From positions 29,597-69,937 of the forward strand of contig NZIP01000031.1 of NCBI GenBank assembly GCA_002691645.1: a DNA stretch of 40,341 nucleotides, given 5' to 3'. Every line of letters begins with the position of its first letter. Position 1 is the first letter of the stretch. Positions 1-7,975 of this stretch are shown here, piece after piece. This DNA is from Flavobacteriaceae bacterium (GTDB lineage: Bacteria > Bacteroidota > Bacteroidia > Flavobacteriales > Flavobacteriaceae). Both the position numbers and the translations under genes were made by a program. The notes below the pieces were generated by a model that saw only the letters and a list, made by a program, of their open reading frames with translations, ran no database searches and was not told the origin of the DNA.

Positions 1-110
1 TAGAAGAGCCTCGAAAAGAAGAGGCCAAAAAATCAAATATTAAAAACATCAAACTTTGGAAAAGTATTTCCAAGGGCATTGAAAAATTTATAACCGAAGC
101 AGAAGAATAA
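1..110 (+). CDS. ftsA: FtsA, C-terminal end (partial)
   Basis: The reading frame entering from the left edge, with codons starting at base 3, stays open to a TAA at 108-110. It encodes about 35 residues: a lysine/glutamate-rich stretch, then a short helix-like segment (LWKSISKGIEKFI) and an acidic tail. FtsA, the actin-like protein that tethers FtsZ to the inner membrane, ends in such an amphipathic membrane-targeting helix, and ftsA normally lies directly upstream of ftsZ. Here ftsZ starts 28 bp downstream on the same strand. The call rests on position and the C-terminal helix only, because none of the ATPase core is in the window. Confidence 0.75.
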   Translation, partial: EEPRKEEAKKSNIKNIKLWKSISKGIEKFITEAEE

Positions 111-138
111 ATATACCCACCCCAAACAATTATTACTT

Positions 139-2157
139 ATGGAAGAAGGATTCAGCAATCTCAATTTTGATTTACCAAAACACCAAAGCAATGTCATTAA
201 AGTCATAGGCGTTGGTGGAGGTGGAGGTAATGCTATAAATCATATGTTTAGAGAAGGAATTAACGGCGTTGATTTTGTATTGTGCAATACAGATCGTCAG
301 GCTTTGGCAAACAGTCCTGTGCCTATTAAAATTCAACTCGGCGTATCCTTGACCGAGGGGTTAGGTGCTGGTGCAAATCCAGAAATTGGGGAACAAGCTG
401 CTCTTGAGAGTTTGACCGATATCAAAGCGTTTTTAGAAGAAAACACTAAAATGATATTTATCACCGCAGGCATGGGTGGGGGAACTGGAACAGGAGCTGC
501 ACCTATCATTGCAAATCTAGCTAGAGAATTGGGTATTCTCACAGTGGGAATCGTAACTACTCCCTTTAAGTTTGAAGGTAATATGAGAACTGTTCAGGCT
601 CAAAAAGGTATAGAGACTTTGCGCAAAAGCGTAGATTCTCTTATTGTTATAAACAATAATAAACTCAGAGATATCTATGGAAATCTGGGATTTAAAACTG
701 GATTTGCGAAAGCCGACGAGGTATTAGCTACTGCAGCAAAAGGTATTGCAGAGGTTATAACCCATCACTACGTCCAAAATATTGATTTAAGAGATGCTAA
801 AACAGTCTTGTCCAATAGTGGTAGTGCAATAATGGGATCAGCTACAGCCTCAGGTGCTACTAGAGCTCATGAAGCTATTGCCAAAGCTCTCGATTCACCT
901 CTTTTAGATGATAACAAAATCAATGGTGCTAAAAACGTATTGTTGCTAATTGTATCTGGTGCTCAAGAAATCACCCTTGATGAAATAGGAGAAATTAACG
1001 ATTTTATTCAGCAAGAAGCTGGATACAATGCAGACATCATTATGGGGGTTGGAGAAGACGAAAATTTGGGTGAATCTATATGTGTTACAGTAATTGCAAC
1101 TGGCTTCAATGCGGAACACCAGCAGCTTTTAACGAATACTATTCAAGAGCCTATCACTCATGTTTTAGATGACCTAGAAGAGCCAAAAGCAATAGCTGAA
1201 CCAACTGTTGAACACGAGCTTGTTGCAGAAATTACAAAAGAAGATATGGAGCTCACAGAACAACAAGAGTTAAGAGAAATCGAAGTCGTGAAACATGAGC
1301 TAGTAGAAGCAGATACGAACGTACACGAGATTGAGGTTCATTTAAAGGAAGATGCAATCGTAGGAGAAGAGCCTATAGATACAAAGCCTGCTGAGGAATC
1401 TAAAAAAGAAGTGAAACAATTTGAAGGTTATATTCCTACTACTTTCTTTATAAAAGAGATAGATGTTGTTTACGAGGAGGTGGTCACACAAGAAATTGAA
1501 GAAAAACAAAGCGTTGACTTTGGAAATTTAATTGAAACGACCGACTTGATTCGAGAAATTGAAGTGAATGCATTTGAAGAGGTAAAGGTTGAAGTTACAA
1601 GCATGACTCAGACTGAATTGAGTTTTGATTTAAATGATTCTCAAGAAGACGAAGAGGCTATCACCTTTGATTTTGATATAGATGCTACTGAGTTGCCTCA
1701 AACTTCGAAAAATCATTCTGATAGCAGCGATTATCAAAGTTTTGAAAAAGCTCTTACCACTGCTAAGGCAGGTGATGAGACACAAATGAATTACAAGAAA
1801 ATTGATATTGAAGAGAGTGAATCCGTGATTACTGGTTTTACATCCAAAGATGCCCCTCCAGAACTTCAGCTCAAAGAGGTTAATCCTTATGATCAGTCGA
1901 TTGAAGATACCATGAAATCTCTCGCCGAGAATAAGGATAGACGAATTGCAGTTTTCAAAAATTTCAATCACAAGTTTAATGCGAGTAATAAAAAGTTAGA
2001 AGAGCTTGAAAATATTCCAGCATTTAAAAGAGCTGGAGTGGAACTCGAAGATCCTGATTTAGATGCAAAATTATCACGATCTAGTATAGGAGAAGATGCC
2101 AATGAAGATCTTCAAATTCGATCGAACAATTCTTTCTTACACGACAATGTAGATTAA
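139..2157 (+). CDS. ftsZ: Cell division protein FtsZ with long C-terminal linker
   Basis: FtsZ is the tubulin-like GTPase that forms the cytokinetic ring in the cytoplasm. The GTP-binding signature GGGTGTG is at residues 113-119, the glycine-rich nucleotide loop is near 25-31, and the T7 catalytic loop NIDLRD, with two aspartates, is at about 214-219. The globular part ends near residue 325. A roughly 335-residue acidic linker follows, so the protein is 672 residues against about 380 in E. coli. Long FtsZ proteins are usual in Flavobacteriia. The linker contains four EI[ED]V repeats (380-383, 397-400, 440-443, 473-476). Near the end come an IPAFKRAGVEL segment (about 626-636) and the terminal peptide SFLHDNVD, the probable FtsA-binding tail. 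It lies between ftsA and yqeY, probably in one operon. Confidence 0.97.
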   Translation: MEEGFSNLNFDLPKHQSNVIKVIGVGGGGGNAINHMFREGINGVDFVLCNTDRQALANSPVPIKIQLGVSLTEGLGAGANPEIGEQAALESLTDIKAFLEENTKMIFITAGMGGGTGTGAAPIIANLARELGILTVGIVTTPFKFEGNMRTVQAQKGIETLRKSVDSLIVINNNKLRDIYGNLGFKTGFAKADEVLATAAKGIAEVITHHYVQNIDLRDAKTVLSNSGSAIMGSATASGATRAHEAIAKALDSPLLDDNKINGAKNVLLLIVSGAQEITLDEIGEINDFIQQEAGYNADIIMGVGEDENLGESICVTVIATGFNAEHQQLLTNTIQEPITHVLDDLEEPKAIAEPTVEHELVAEITKEDMELTEQQELREIEVVKHELVEADTNVHEIEVHLKEDAIVGEEPIDTKPAEESKKEVKQFEGYIPTTFFIKEIDVVYEEVVTQEIEEKQSVDFGNLIETTDLIREIEVNAFEEVKVEVTSMTQTELSFDLNDSQEDEEAITFDFDIDATELPQTSKNHSDSSDYQSFEKALTTAKAGDETQMNYKKIDIEESESVITGFTSKDAPPELQLKEVNPYDQSIEDTMKSLAENKDRRIAVFKNFNHKFNASNKKLEELENIPAFKRAGVELEDPDLDAKLSRSSIGEDANEDLQIRSNNSFLHDNVD

Positions 2158-2168
2158 ACGAAAAGACT

Positions 2169-2618
2169 ATGGGTTTACAGCAAAAAGTAATGGAAGATAT
2201 GAAAGCAGCAATGCGAGCAAAAGACGCAGTCGCACTAGAGGCATTAAGAGCTATAAAATCAGCTATATTGCTTGCGCAGACTGAGTCTTCTTCAAAAGAA
2301 TTGTCTGAAAAAGACGAACTTAAAATTTTACAAAAGCTCGTAAAGCAACGCCGCGACAGTGCTCAAATTTTCAATGAACAAAACAGATCTGATTTAGCTG
2401 AGCCTGAGATAAATCAGGCTAAAATCATTGAAAAATTTTTGCCAGAACAATTGTCAGAACAAGAAATCGCTAATATTGTTAAGCAAATAATTACGGACAC
2501 AGGAGCTGCTTCGATGAGTGATATGGGTAAAGTTATGGGTGTTGCTAATGCAAAATTAGCGGGACGTGCAGACGGAAAAACGATTTCTACAATCGTTAAA
2601 AGAGAACTAAGTTCTTAG
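2169..2618 (+). CDS. yqeY: GatB/YqeY domain protein
   Basis: This 149-residue protein matches the YqeY family along its whole length. It starts with a charged helix (MGLQQKVMEDMKAAMRAKD), continues with the conserved ALRAIKSAI and KLVKQRRDSA helices, and ends with a small domain containing MGKVMGVANAKLAGRADGK. YqeY resembles the tail domain of GatB, the tRNA-dependent amidotransferase subunit. Its own role is not settled, and a tRNA-related function is only inferred from the fold. It begins 11 bp after ftsZ and is probably cotranscribed with it. Its TAG stop overlaps by four bases the stop of a small ORF on the other strand. Confidence 0.92.
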   Translation: MGLQQKVMEDMKAAMRAKDAVALEALRAIKSAILLAQTESSSKELSEKDELKILQKLVKQRRDSAQIFNEQNRSDLAEPEINQAKIIEKFLPEQLSEQEIANIVKQIITDTGAASMSDMGKVMGVANAKLAGRADGKTISTIVKRELSS

Positions 2619-2710
2619 ACGTATTTAATCACCATAGATACGGTGTAAAACCAAAACGCAAATAGAAAGGTGCGAATAATCCACTTTGAAAAGATGTTTG
2701 AGATTCTCAT
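2615..2710 (-). CDS. Candidate 31-residue single-pass membrane microprotein
   Basis: This short ORF reads leftward from an ATG at 2708-2710 to a TAA at 2615-2617. Its product is MRISNIFSKWIIRTFLFAF, then WFYTVSMVIKYV. It has a basic, amphipathic N-terminus followed by about 20 uninterrupted hydrophobic and aromatic residues, as in a small inner-membrane protein. It lies downstream of the esterase gene on the same strand, 132 bp away. Its stop overlaps the yqeY stop by four bases (TTAG), the same geometry as the well-supported convergent gene pairs elsewhere in this window. I do not recognise the family. No Shine-Dalgarno sequence is seen, but that is normal in Bacteroidota. A chance ORF of this length cannot be excluded. 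Confidence 0.45.
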   Translation of the reverse strand: MRISNIFSKWIIRTFLFAFWFYTVSMVIKYV

Positions 2711-2842
2711 GACTTCTGATTTTTATATCAATTTAGAAAAGCTTTAATAAAGATGATTTCTTTATCTATAAAGCGCATGTTAATTAGATATAGTAATGCT
2801 GTATCTGAATTATGAGGATCTTTTTGAGCGCTTCAATTTATT
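2711..2842. other. Short gap, nothing recognised
   Basis: This 132-bp AT-rich stretch lies between the 31-codon ORF and the esterase stop codon. I found no hairpin followed by a T-run, no TAnnTTTG promoter element and no further plausible ORF in it. Confidence 0.5.
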
Positions 2843-3790
2843 TTATGTATTCAGAATAAGTTTTTCAAAAAATTTCCAAATTTCTTGGGATGCACTGATA
2901 TCTTGATTTCCTGAACCTCCCCATCCGGGCCATTGGTGACCACCTCCATCAATCTGATAAAACCAGACTTGTCTATTGTCAAATTCTGTGGTGTATTTAT
3001 AAACCGAGGCAGTCGAGTTGTCTGAAGTCACAATATTTGGGAAATCTATGGTTTCGGTTAGTGTGCATTCGTTTACTTCCGCCCATAAGTCGATTACTTG
3101 AAATATATGTGGAGCTCCTCCCCAACCTCCTTGAGTTGACATGCTTCCGTCCCAAGGGACTACTCTGTCTTGAGTTCCTGACATTTGCATCACAGACATT
3201 CCCTGCTGAGGATTGCAATTATTCCAATCATAACCACTCATTGTCCCTGTAATTGAGGCAATACCTTTAAATATATCGGGTCTTTCGCACGCTAGAGTAT
3301 AAGACATAAAACCACCATTAGACATTCCAGCAACGAATGTGTGTTTTGGATTTGTATTGAATTCTTCCTGAATAGCAATTGCTAATTCACTTAAGAATCC
3401 TGTATCATCTACCGAACTAAAAGTAAGGTTGGCATTCCAATGCGTTTGATTTGTATTTTCGTTTACAGTACCTTGTGGATAACATACCATAAAGCCATTC
3501 GCCTCTGCCAAATCATTCATTTTTGAATAATTCATGATGTTATCCTTATTGCTGGTATAACCGTGTAAAAGCATGACAAGAGGAGCATTTGACTTAAAAC
3601 CATTTGGTTTGTACAAAGTGTATTCTCTTACCTTACCATCGTGCAACAAACTAAAGTCTTTGATCGTCCAAGAATTATTTTCTGGAATATTGATCTGCTG
3701 TTCTTCGGATACAGATTCACTTTTCTCACAAGATTGATTGATAAAAAGTAATACAAATAGCGGAATTAAAGGGACGTGTAGTAGTTTCAT
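2843..3790 (-). CDS. Secreted esterase of the feruloyl esterase / PHB depolymerase (LpqC) family
   Basis: This is a 315-residue alpha/beta hydrolase. A hydrophobic N-terminus ends at Cys21 (INQSC), so it is probably a lipoprotein or at least exported, although the lipobox is weak. The oxyanion region is LLHGYTSN (about 74-81). The nucleophile elbow is G-M-S-N-G with Ser157. The likely acid is Asp208 in GTQDRVVPW and the likely base His285 in GGGHQWPGW. These features fit the family of secreted feruloyl/acetyl-xylan esterases and polyhydroxybutyrate depolymerases. Removal of ester groups from plant or algal polysaccharide would suit the xylose locus nearby, but that substrate is inferred from context. 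It has no type IX secretion C-terminal domain. Confidence 0.8.
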   Translation of the reverse strand: MKLLHVPLIPLFVLLFINQSCEKSESVSEEQQINIPENNSWTIKDFSLLHDGKVREYTLYKPNGFKSNAPLVMLLHGYTSNKDNIMNYSKMNDLAEANGFMVCYPQGTVNENTNQTHWNANLTFSSVDDTGFLSELAIAIQEEFNTNPKHTFVAGMSNGGFMSYTLACERPDIFKGIASITGTMSGYDWNNCNPQQGMSVMQMSGTQDRVVPWDGSMSTQGGWGGAPHIFQVIDLWAEVNECTLTETIDFPNIVTSDNSTASVYKYTTEFDNRQVWFYQIDGGGHQWPGWGGSGNQDISASQEIWKFFEKLILNT

Positions 3791-3885
3791 TTTTTGAAGA
3801 ATGATATTTAAATACGACCTATCAGCAACCTCATTTTAATCTAAAAATAATCAAATGAATTGAGGTTTTAGGTATTTTCATTGCT

Positions 3886-3893
3886 TATATTTG
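3886..3893 (+). promoter_or_regulatory. Promoter -7 element of tRNA-Arg
   Basis: TATATTTG is an exact match to the Bacteroidota sigma-A -7 consensus TAnnTTTG. It lies ten bases before the first base of the tRNA, so a transcript start at or just before the tRNA 5' end is expected. A clean -33 TTTG at the usual spacing is not obvious. Confidence 0.6.
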
Positions 3894-3902
3894 CCACTTA
3901 TC

Positions 3903-3976
3903 GGCCCAGTAGTTCAACTGGATAGAATATCAGATTTCGGCTCTGAGGGTTGGGGGTTCGAATCCTCCCTGGGTCA
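3903..3976 (+). tRNA. tRNA-Arg (anticodon TCG)
   Basis: The acceptor arms GGCCCAG (3903-3909) and CTGGGTC (3969-3975) pair in seven positions with one G-T wobble. The D-stem is GTTC/GAAT. The anticodon stem TCAGA/TCTGA encloses the loop TTTCGGC, giving anticodon TCG, which reads CGA arginine codons. The T-stem GGGGG/CCTCC encloses the loop TTCGAAT. The discriminator base is A3976 and no CCA is encoded. The last three bases of the tRNA (3974-3976) are also the stop codon, read on the other strand, of the convergent ADP-ribosylglycohydrolase-like gene. Confidence 0.95.
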
Positions 3977-5260
3977 CTTTTCTTTTGGCAACAACCACTT
4001 CTCATCCTGTTCTTCATAAAGTTGGAAACTTGAATTGACCATTTCAATAATTTGAACTCCCTTATCAGCCATATTTTCAAAGTTGTCGATTCCATTATTT
4101 TCGAAACCTTGTCTAGTGCGATGTATATTAAATTGATTTGAAAAATCTACTCCAAAATCCGATGTTAGCTTTTCAGCCCCATACATAAATCCGAGTAAGC
4201 CACCCCAAGTAGCTGTTGGATTGTCTGAATCCCAGCCACAAAGCGCTCCAATTTTGATGGTTTCTTTAAAATCACCTTCACCATAAAAATAGCTAATCAT
4301 TCCTGCGCCAAAGTTGATGCCAGCTGCAAAACAACCTTGACATATAGTATCGGTAGTGGCCATTTTGTAATTATCCTCTTGGTTAATTTGATATTTTATG
4401 TGAAGATCGTCTCTAGTTTCTTCCCAAGTTTTACCTTCGAGATAATTCGATTTTACGAAGTCATACATTTTTGCAGGATACCCCTGATCATCCATTTTGG
4501 AACGAGCTTTTTCGGCCATTTCAAAAACTCGGTCTTTAGGAGTTTGATTCGAAGGAACAGCTCCAAGCGCATATAGACGTACATAAAATTCTGAGATTTC
4601 AGCAGCCTCATCTCGTGCAGTAGTTCGTATGGGTAAATGCGCTAAATCGACGGCAACTTCAGGATATCCCGGCGCATAAAACCCAAAAATTTCAGTGGTT
4701 AATTGGGCGTCAATCATATTGAAATTCGAATTTAGTTCTGGTTTTGATGTCATAGGAGGCACTACGCCTTCACCCATTAAATCAAAAGCGGTTTGATTAG
4801 AAACCCATAGATAGTTTTCTTCTTCGGCTTTAATGTGTTTTAGCCATCCGTTTTTAATTTGTTCACCACTTAATTTGGGTGTTTTATTTTCCAAAAGCAA
4901 TTCTTGATATATGTATTCGATGTCTGTATCGTCATCTGCTCCCCAAAGACTATCTCCTACAGCGTAAATGAAATCAATATTTTGAGAATAATTGTTCGAA
5001 CCCCATAAATTGGGTAAATCTTGAGCTCCCCAATTTTCACGTGTATAAAATTCTGAAGAGGTATTGGGTGTGTCAAAACCTATCTTGTCCATTTCAGTGA
5101 TGAGTCCAGTCCAGTTGGCGATACATTGCCCTAACCAAAACCCGTGGAGTTGATTTTTATATTCGCTTTTAGAAATTTCGATGTAATCATTTGAGCTTGG
5201 TGAACAGGAGTTTAGTACTACTAAGACACAGCAAATGAAAAAGGTGTTTATAGTTTTCAT
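3974..5260 (-). CDS. ADP-ribosylglycohydrolase-fold lipoprotein
   Basis: This 428-residue protein has a lipoprotein signal peptide ending LNSC with Cys19, so the mature protein should be membrane-anchored outside the cytoplasm. The rest has the ADP-ribosylglycohydrolase (ARH/DraG) layout: an N-terminal G-F-W-L-G-Q-C helix (about 40-46), an acidic metal-site motif DDDTD (109-113), and a C-terminal GWDSDNPTATWGG segment corresponding to the second metal-binding aspartates. Exported family members in Bacteroidota are common near polysaccharide loci, and their substrate is not known to me. A role in sugar or nucleoside hydrolysis is inference. Its TGA stop overlaps the last three bases of tRNA-Arg. 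Confidence 0.8.
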   Translation of the reverse strand: MKTINTFFICCVLVVLNSCSPSSNDYIEISKSEYKNQLHGFWLGQCIANWTGLITEMDKIGFDTPNTSSEFYTRENWGAQDLPNLWGSNNYSQNIDFIYAVGDSLWGADDDTDIEYIYQELLLENKTPKLSGEQIKNGWLKHIKAEEENYLWVSNQTAFDLMGEGVVPPMTSKPELNSNFNMIDAQLTTEIFGFYAPGYPEVAVDLAHLPIRTTARDEAAEISEFYVRLYALGAVPSNQTPKDRVFEMAEKARSKMDDQGYPAKMYDFVKSNYLEGKTWEETRDDLHIKYQINQEDNYKMATTDTICQGCFAAGINFGAGMISYFYGEGDFKETIKIGALCGWDSDNPTATWGGLLGFMYGAEKLTSDFGVDFSNQFNIHRTRQGFENNGIDNFENMADKGVQIIEMVNSSFQLYEEQDEKWLLPKEK

Positions 5261-5357
5261 GATTAGTTCTTTTAGAACAAATTACAAACTATTTCCTGAA
5301 AAGAATCACTTCTATTTTATAACTTTAAGCAGCTAACTAAATTTAAACCTAACTAAT

Positions 5358-6479
5358 GTGAAAAACGCTAAGTTTCTTTTTGCGTTTGCCCTGTGTTTTA
5401 TGATAACTAGTTTTAGGCCTAGTCTATTTGCACAGCGAGATAAAACTAAAGTGTTCTTAATAACTCTTGATGGATTGCGATGGCAGGAGCTCTTTACGGG
5501 AGTTGATTCTGTTTTAGCTCACTCCAAATCTTTCACCTCAAACCCTAAACAACTTGAAAGATTTATGAACCACACAACCGTTCAAGAAAAAAGAGCCTCC
5601 TTAATGCCTTTTGTGTGGAATAGAGTGACAAAAATGGGTGCAATCTATGGAAATCGACACTTTAAAAACAAGGTAAATTTGACCAACAAAATGTGGTTTT
5701 CCTATCCGGGTTACAATGAAATACTAACTGGTAAAGCAGATGATGAGCATATCACCTCAAACGCTAAAATTAATAATCGCAATATCACCGTCTTAGAGGA
5801 ATATCAGAGAATTGCTAAAAGAAAATATGCAAGTGGTGCCTTTGCAAGTTGGGATGTATTTCCTTTCATAATTAACAAGGAACGTTCCGGGGTATATGTC
5901 AATGCTGGTTTTGATTCTGCGTACAATGAACCGCTAAGCAGAGAAGAAAAGCTTTTAAATGATTTACAACGACAAGTTCCTAGCCCATGGTCTAGTGTTC
6001 GTTTAGATGGATTTACACATCAATACGCCAAGGCATTTATCAAAAAAAACCATCCAGATTTGGTGTACATCGCTTACGGAGAAACTGATGATTTTGCTCA
6101 TGATGGTGATTATGAAGCCTACATAAAGGCGACTCACAACACAGATGCCTTACTAAAAGAGTTATGGGAACTTACACAAGTTGATGAATTTTATCGCGAT
6201 CAAACAGTTTTTATAGTTACAACAGACCACGGAAGAGGAACTGTTCCGATTGAGAGCTGGAAATCGCATGGAGCATCCGTTAAAGGTGCGGATCAAACAT
6301 GGATATTAGTATATGGTTTCGGAATAAAACCTCAGGGAGAACTTCAAGAAGAAGGACAGTATTATGCTAATCAAATCGCTCCTACTATTCGAAAAATTAT
6401 GGCTTTAGAAAGCAAAGACGTAGCTCAAGGTTACGGAAAAGCCTTAGATGTTCAACTAAATCGTGTAATTCAACAGTAG
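5358..6479 (+). CDS. Secreted alkaline-phosphatase-superfamily phosphodiesterase/phosphatase
   Basis: This 373-residue protein has an N-terminal signal peptide ending near SLFAQ. It has the nucleotide pyrophosphatase/alkaline phosphatase fold: a first metal aspartate in ITLDGLRW (Asp38), a likely nucleophile serine in FSYPGYNEILTG (Ser115, where many relatives have Thr), and metal ligands in ETDDFAHDGD (Asp244/245, His248), TTDHGRG (Asp290, His291) and KSHG (His304). The start is GTG at 5358, and the overlapping ATG at 5356 is followed at once by TGA. It ends one base before xylB, so the two are almost certainly cotranscribed. It could remove phosphate or a phosphodiester from an incoming glycoside. 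The true substrate is unknown. Confidence 0.78.
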   Translation: MKNAKFLFAFALCFMITSFRPSLFAQRDKTKVFLITLDGLRWQELFTGVDSVLAHSKSFTSNPKQLERFMNHTTVQEKRASLMPFVWNRVTKMGAIYGNRHFKNKVNLTNKMWFSYPGYNEILTGKADDEHITSNAKINNRNITVLEEYQRIAKRKYASGAFASWDVFPFIINKERSGVYVNAGFDSAYNEPLSREEKLLNDLQRQVPSPWSSVRLDGFTHQYAKAFIKKNHPDLVYIAYGETDDFAHDGDYEAYIKATHNTDALLKELWELTQVDEFYRDQTVFIVTTDHGRGTVPIESWKSHGASVKGADQTWILVYGFGIKPQGELQEEGQYYANQIAPTIRKIMALESKDVAQGYGKALDVQLNRVIQQ

Positions 6480-6480
6480 T

Positions 6481-7968
6481 ATGGAAAAGTATTTTTTGGG
6501 ATTGGATATAGGGAGTTCTTCGGTAAAGGCTGCCTTGGTTGAAGTTAATTCGGGAGAATGCAAGGCATCCATTTCAAAACCAGAACAAGAAATGCAAATC
6601 ATCGCAGCGCATCAAATGTGGGCAGAACAAGATCCCGAGCTGTGGTGGAGTTTATGCTGTGATTGTATTAAAGAATTAAAGAATCAAAATCATTTAAGTG
6701 CAGATCAAATTATTGGAGTAGGTATTTCGTATCAGATGCATGGTTTGGTCACCCTAGACAACTATGGTAATCTTCTCAGACCGGCTATAATATGGTGTGA
6801 TGGTAGAGCAGTTAGCCATGGTAATCAGGCATTCGAAGAATTAGGGGAGGTTTATTGTGCCACACATTTGTTTAATGCTCCAGGAAATTTCACGGCTGCA
6901 AAACTTAAATGGGTAAAAGAAAATGAACCTCAAGTCTTTGATAAGATAGACAAGATCATGCTTCCGGGTGATTATATTGCTTATCGATTCACTGAAGTTG
7001 TCAACACGACAATAAGCGGGCTTTCCGAGGGCATTTTTTGGGATTTCGAAGGGCATAGAGTAGCAGATGCTCTCTTAGAAAATCTCGGTATCCCAAATCA
7101 GTATATGCCAGAGCTTGTAGACACCTTTAGTGAGCAGTCTAAAGTAAGTGCCAAAGGAGCTCGTGAATCCACCTTACTTGAAGGAACTCCTGTTTTGTAT
7201 CGATCAGGTGATCAGCCAAATAACGCATTGTCTTTAAATGTAATGAACTCAGGAGATATTGCAGCTACGGCAGGCACCTCTGGAGTAGTCTACGCCCTTA
7301 CTGATCAAAAGAAGACCAATGAGTTAAAGCGTATTAACAATTTCGCCCATGTAAATCACAGTGCTGAAAAGACCAGTATCGGTAAGTTGTTATGCATTAA
7401 TGGTTGTGGGATATTGTACAAGTGGATCAAAGAGAATTTAGATGTATACTCTTATGAGCATATGAATGAATTAGCCGCTAAAGTTCCTCAAGGGTCCGAT
7501 GGTCTTTTAGTATTTCCATTTGGAAATGGTCCAGAGCGTATGTTTGAGAACAGACCTTTGAGTTTTGAGCTGAGAGGTATGCAATTTAATCGGCACGATA
7601 AAGCTACAATTTGTAGAGCTGCACTCGAGGGAATTGCTTTTTCGTTCTATTACGGAATCAAAATTCTATTGGAAGACGGTATCCCAGATGGTATAATCAG
7701 AGCAGGAAATGACAACTTATTTCAGGCAGAAATTTTTGGTCAAACATTGGCAGATTTAACGCAGCTTGAAATCCATATTTATGACACCACAGGAGCTATA
7801 GGGGCTGCTCGTGCTTGTCAAATAACCACTTTTGGGCAAGTTCAATTCTCACAAAGTATAGAAAAAAATGATTTTGTTCGTAGCTTTCACCCTAATGCCG
7901 AATCCGAAGACATTATGAAGGTCTACAACAATTGGGAGTTCATTATAAAACATCAACTTAATAACTAA
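6481..7968 (+). CDS. xylB: Xylulokinase
   Basis: This is a 495-residue FGGY-family sugar kinase that phosphorylates D-xylulose to xylulose 5-phosphate in the cytoplasm. The N-terminal phosphate-binding motif DIGSSSVKAAL is at residues 9-19, the sugar-contacting motif YQMHGL at 84-89, and the likely catalytic aspartate is Asp244 in SGDQPNNAL. An ATP-binding ATAGTSG segment follows. Length and motifs match xylulokinase rather than glycerol kinase or rhamnulokinase, and xylA follows directly (7-bp gap), which fixes the substrate. It is the middle gene of a phosphodiesterase-xylB-xylA operon. Confidence 0.95.
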   Translation: MEKYFLGLDIGSSSVKAALVEVNSGECKASISKPEQEMQIIAAHQMWAEQDPELWWSLCCDCIKELKNQNHLSADQIIGVGISYQMHGLVTLDNYGNLLRPAIIWCDGRAVSHGNQAFEELGEVYCATHLFNAPGNFTAAKLKWVKENEPQVFDKIDKIMLPGDYIAYRFTEVVNTTISGLSEGIFWDFEGHRVADALLENLGIPNQYMPELVDTFSEQSKVSAKGARESTLLEGTPVLYRSGDQPNNALSLNVMNSGDIAATAGTSGVVYALTDQKKTNELKRINNFAHVNHSAEKTSIGKLLCINGCGILYKWIKENLDVYSYEHMNELAAKVPQGSDGLLVFPFGNGPERMFENRPLSFELRGMQFNRHDKATICRAALEGIAFSFYYGIKILLEDGIPDGIIRAGNDNLFQAEIFGQTLADLTQLEIHIYDTTGAIGAARACQITTFGQVQFSQSIEKNDFVRSFHPNAESEDIMKVYNNWEFIIKHQLNN

Positions 7969-7975
7969 ATAAATT

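Noticed and set aside
2629-2646. CACC/GGTG hairpin after yqeY as a terminator
   Set aside because: The stem is only four base pairs with no T-run, and it lies inside the 31-codon ORF.
3903-3976. tRNA-Arg as the attachment site of an integrated element
   Set aside because: No integrase gene and no second copy of the tRNA 3' end are visible in the window. The accessory genes next to it look like a normal sugar locus.
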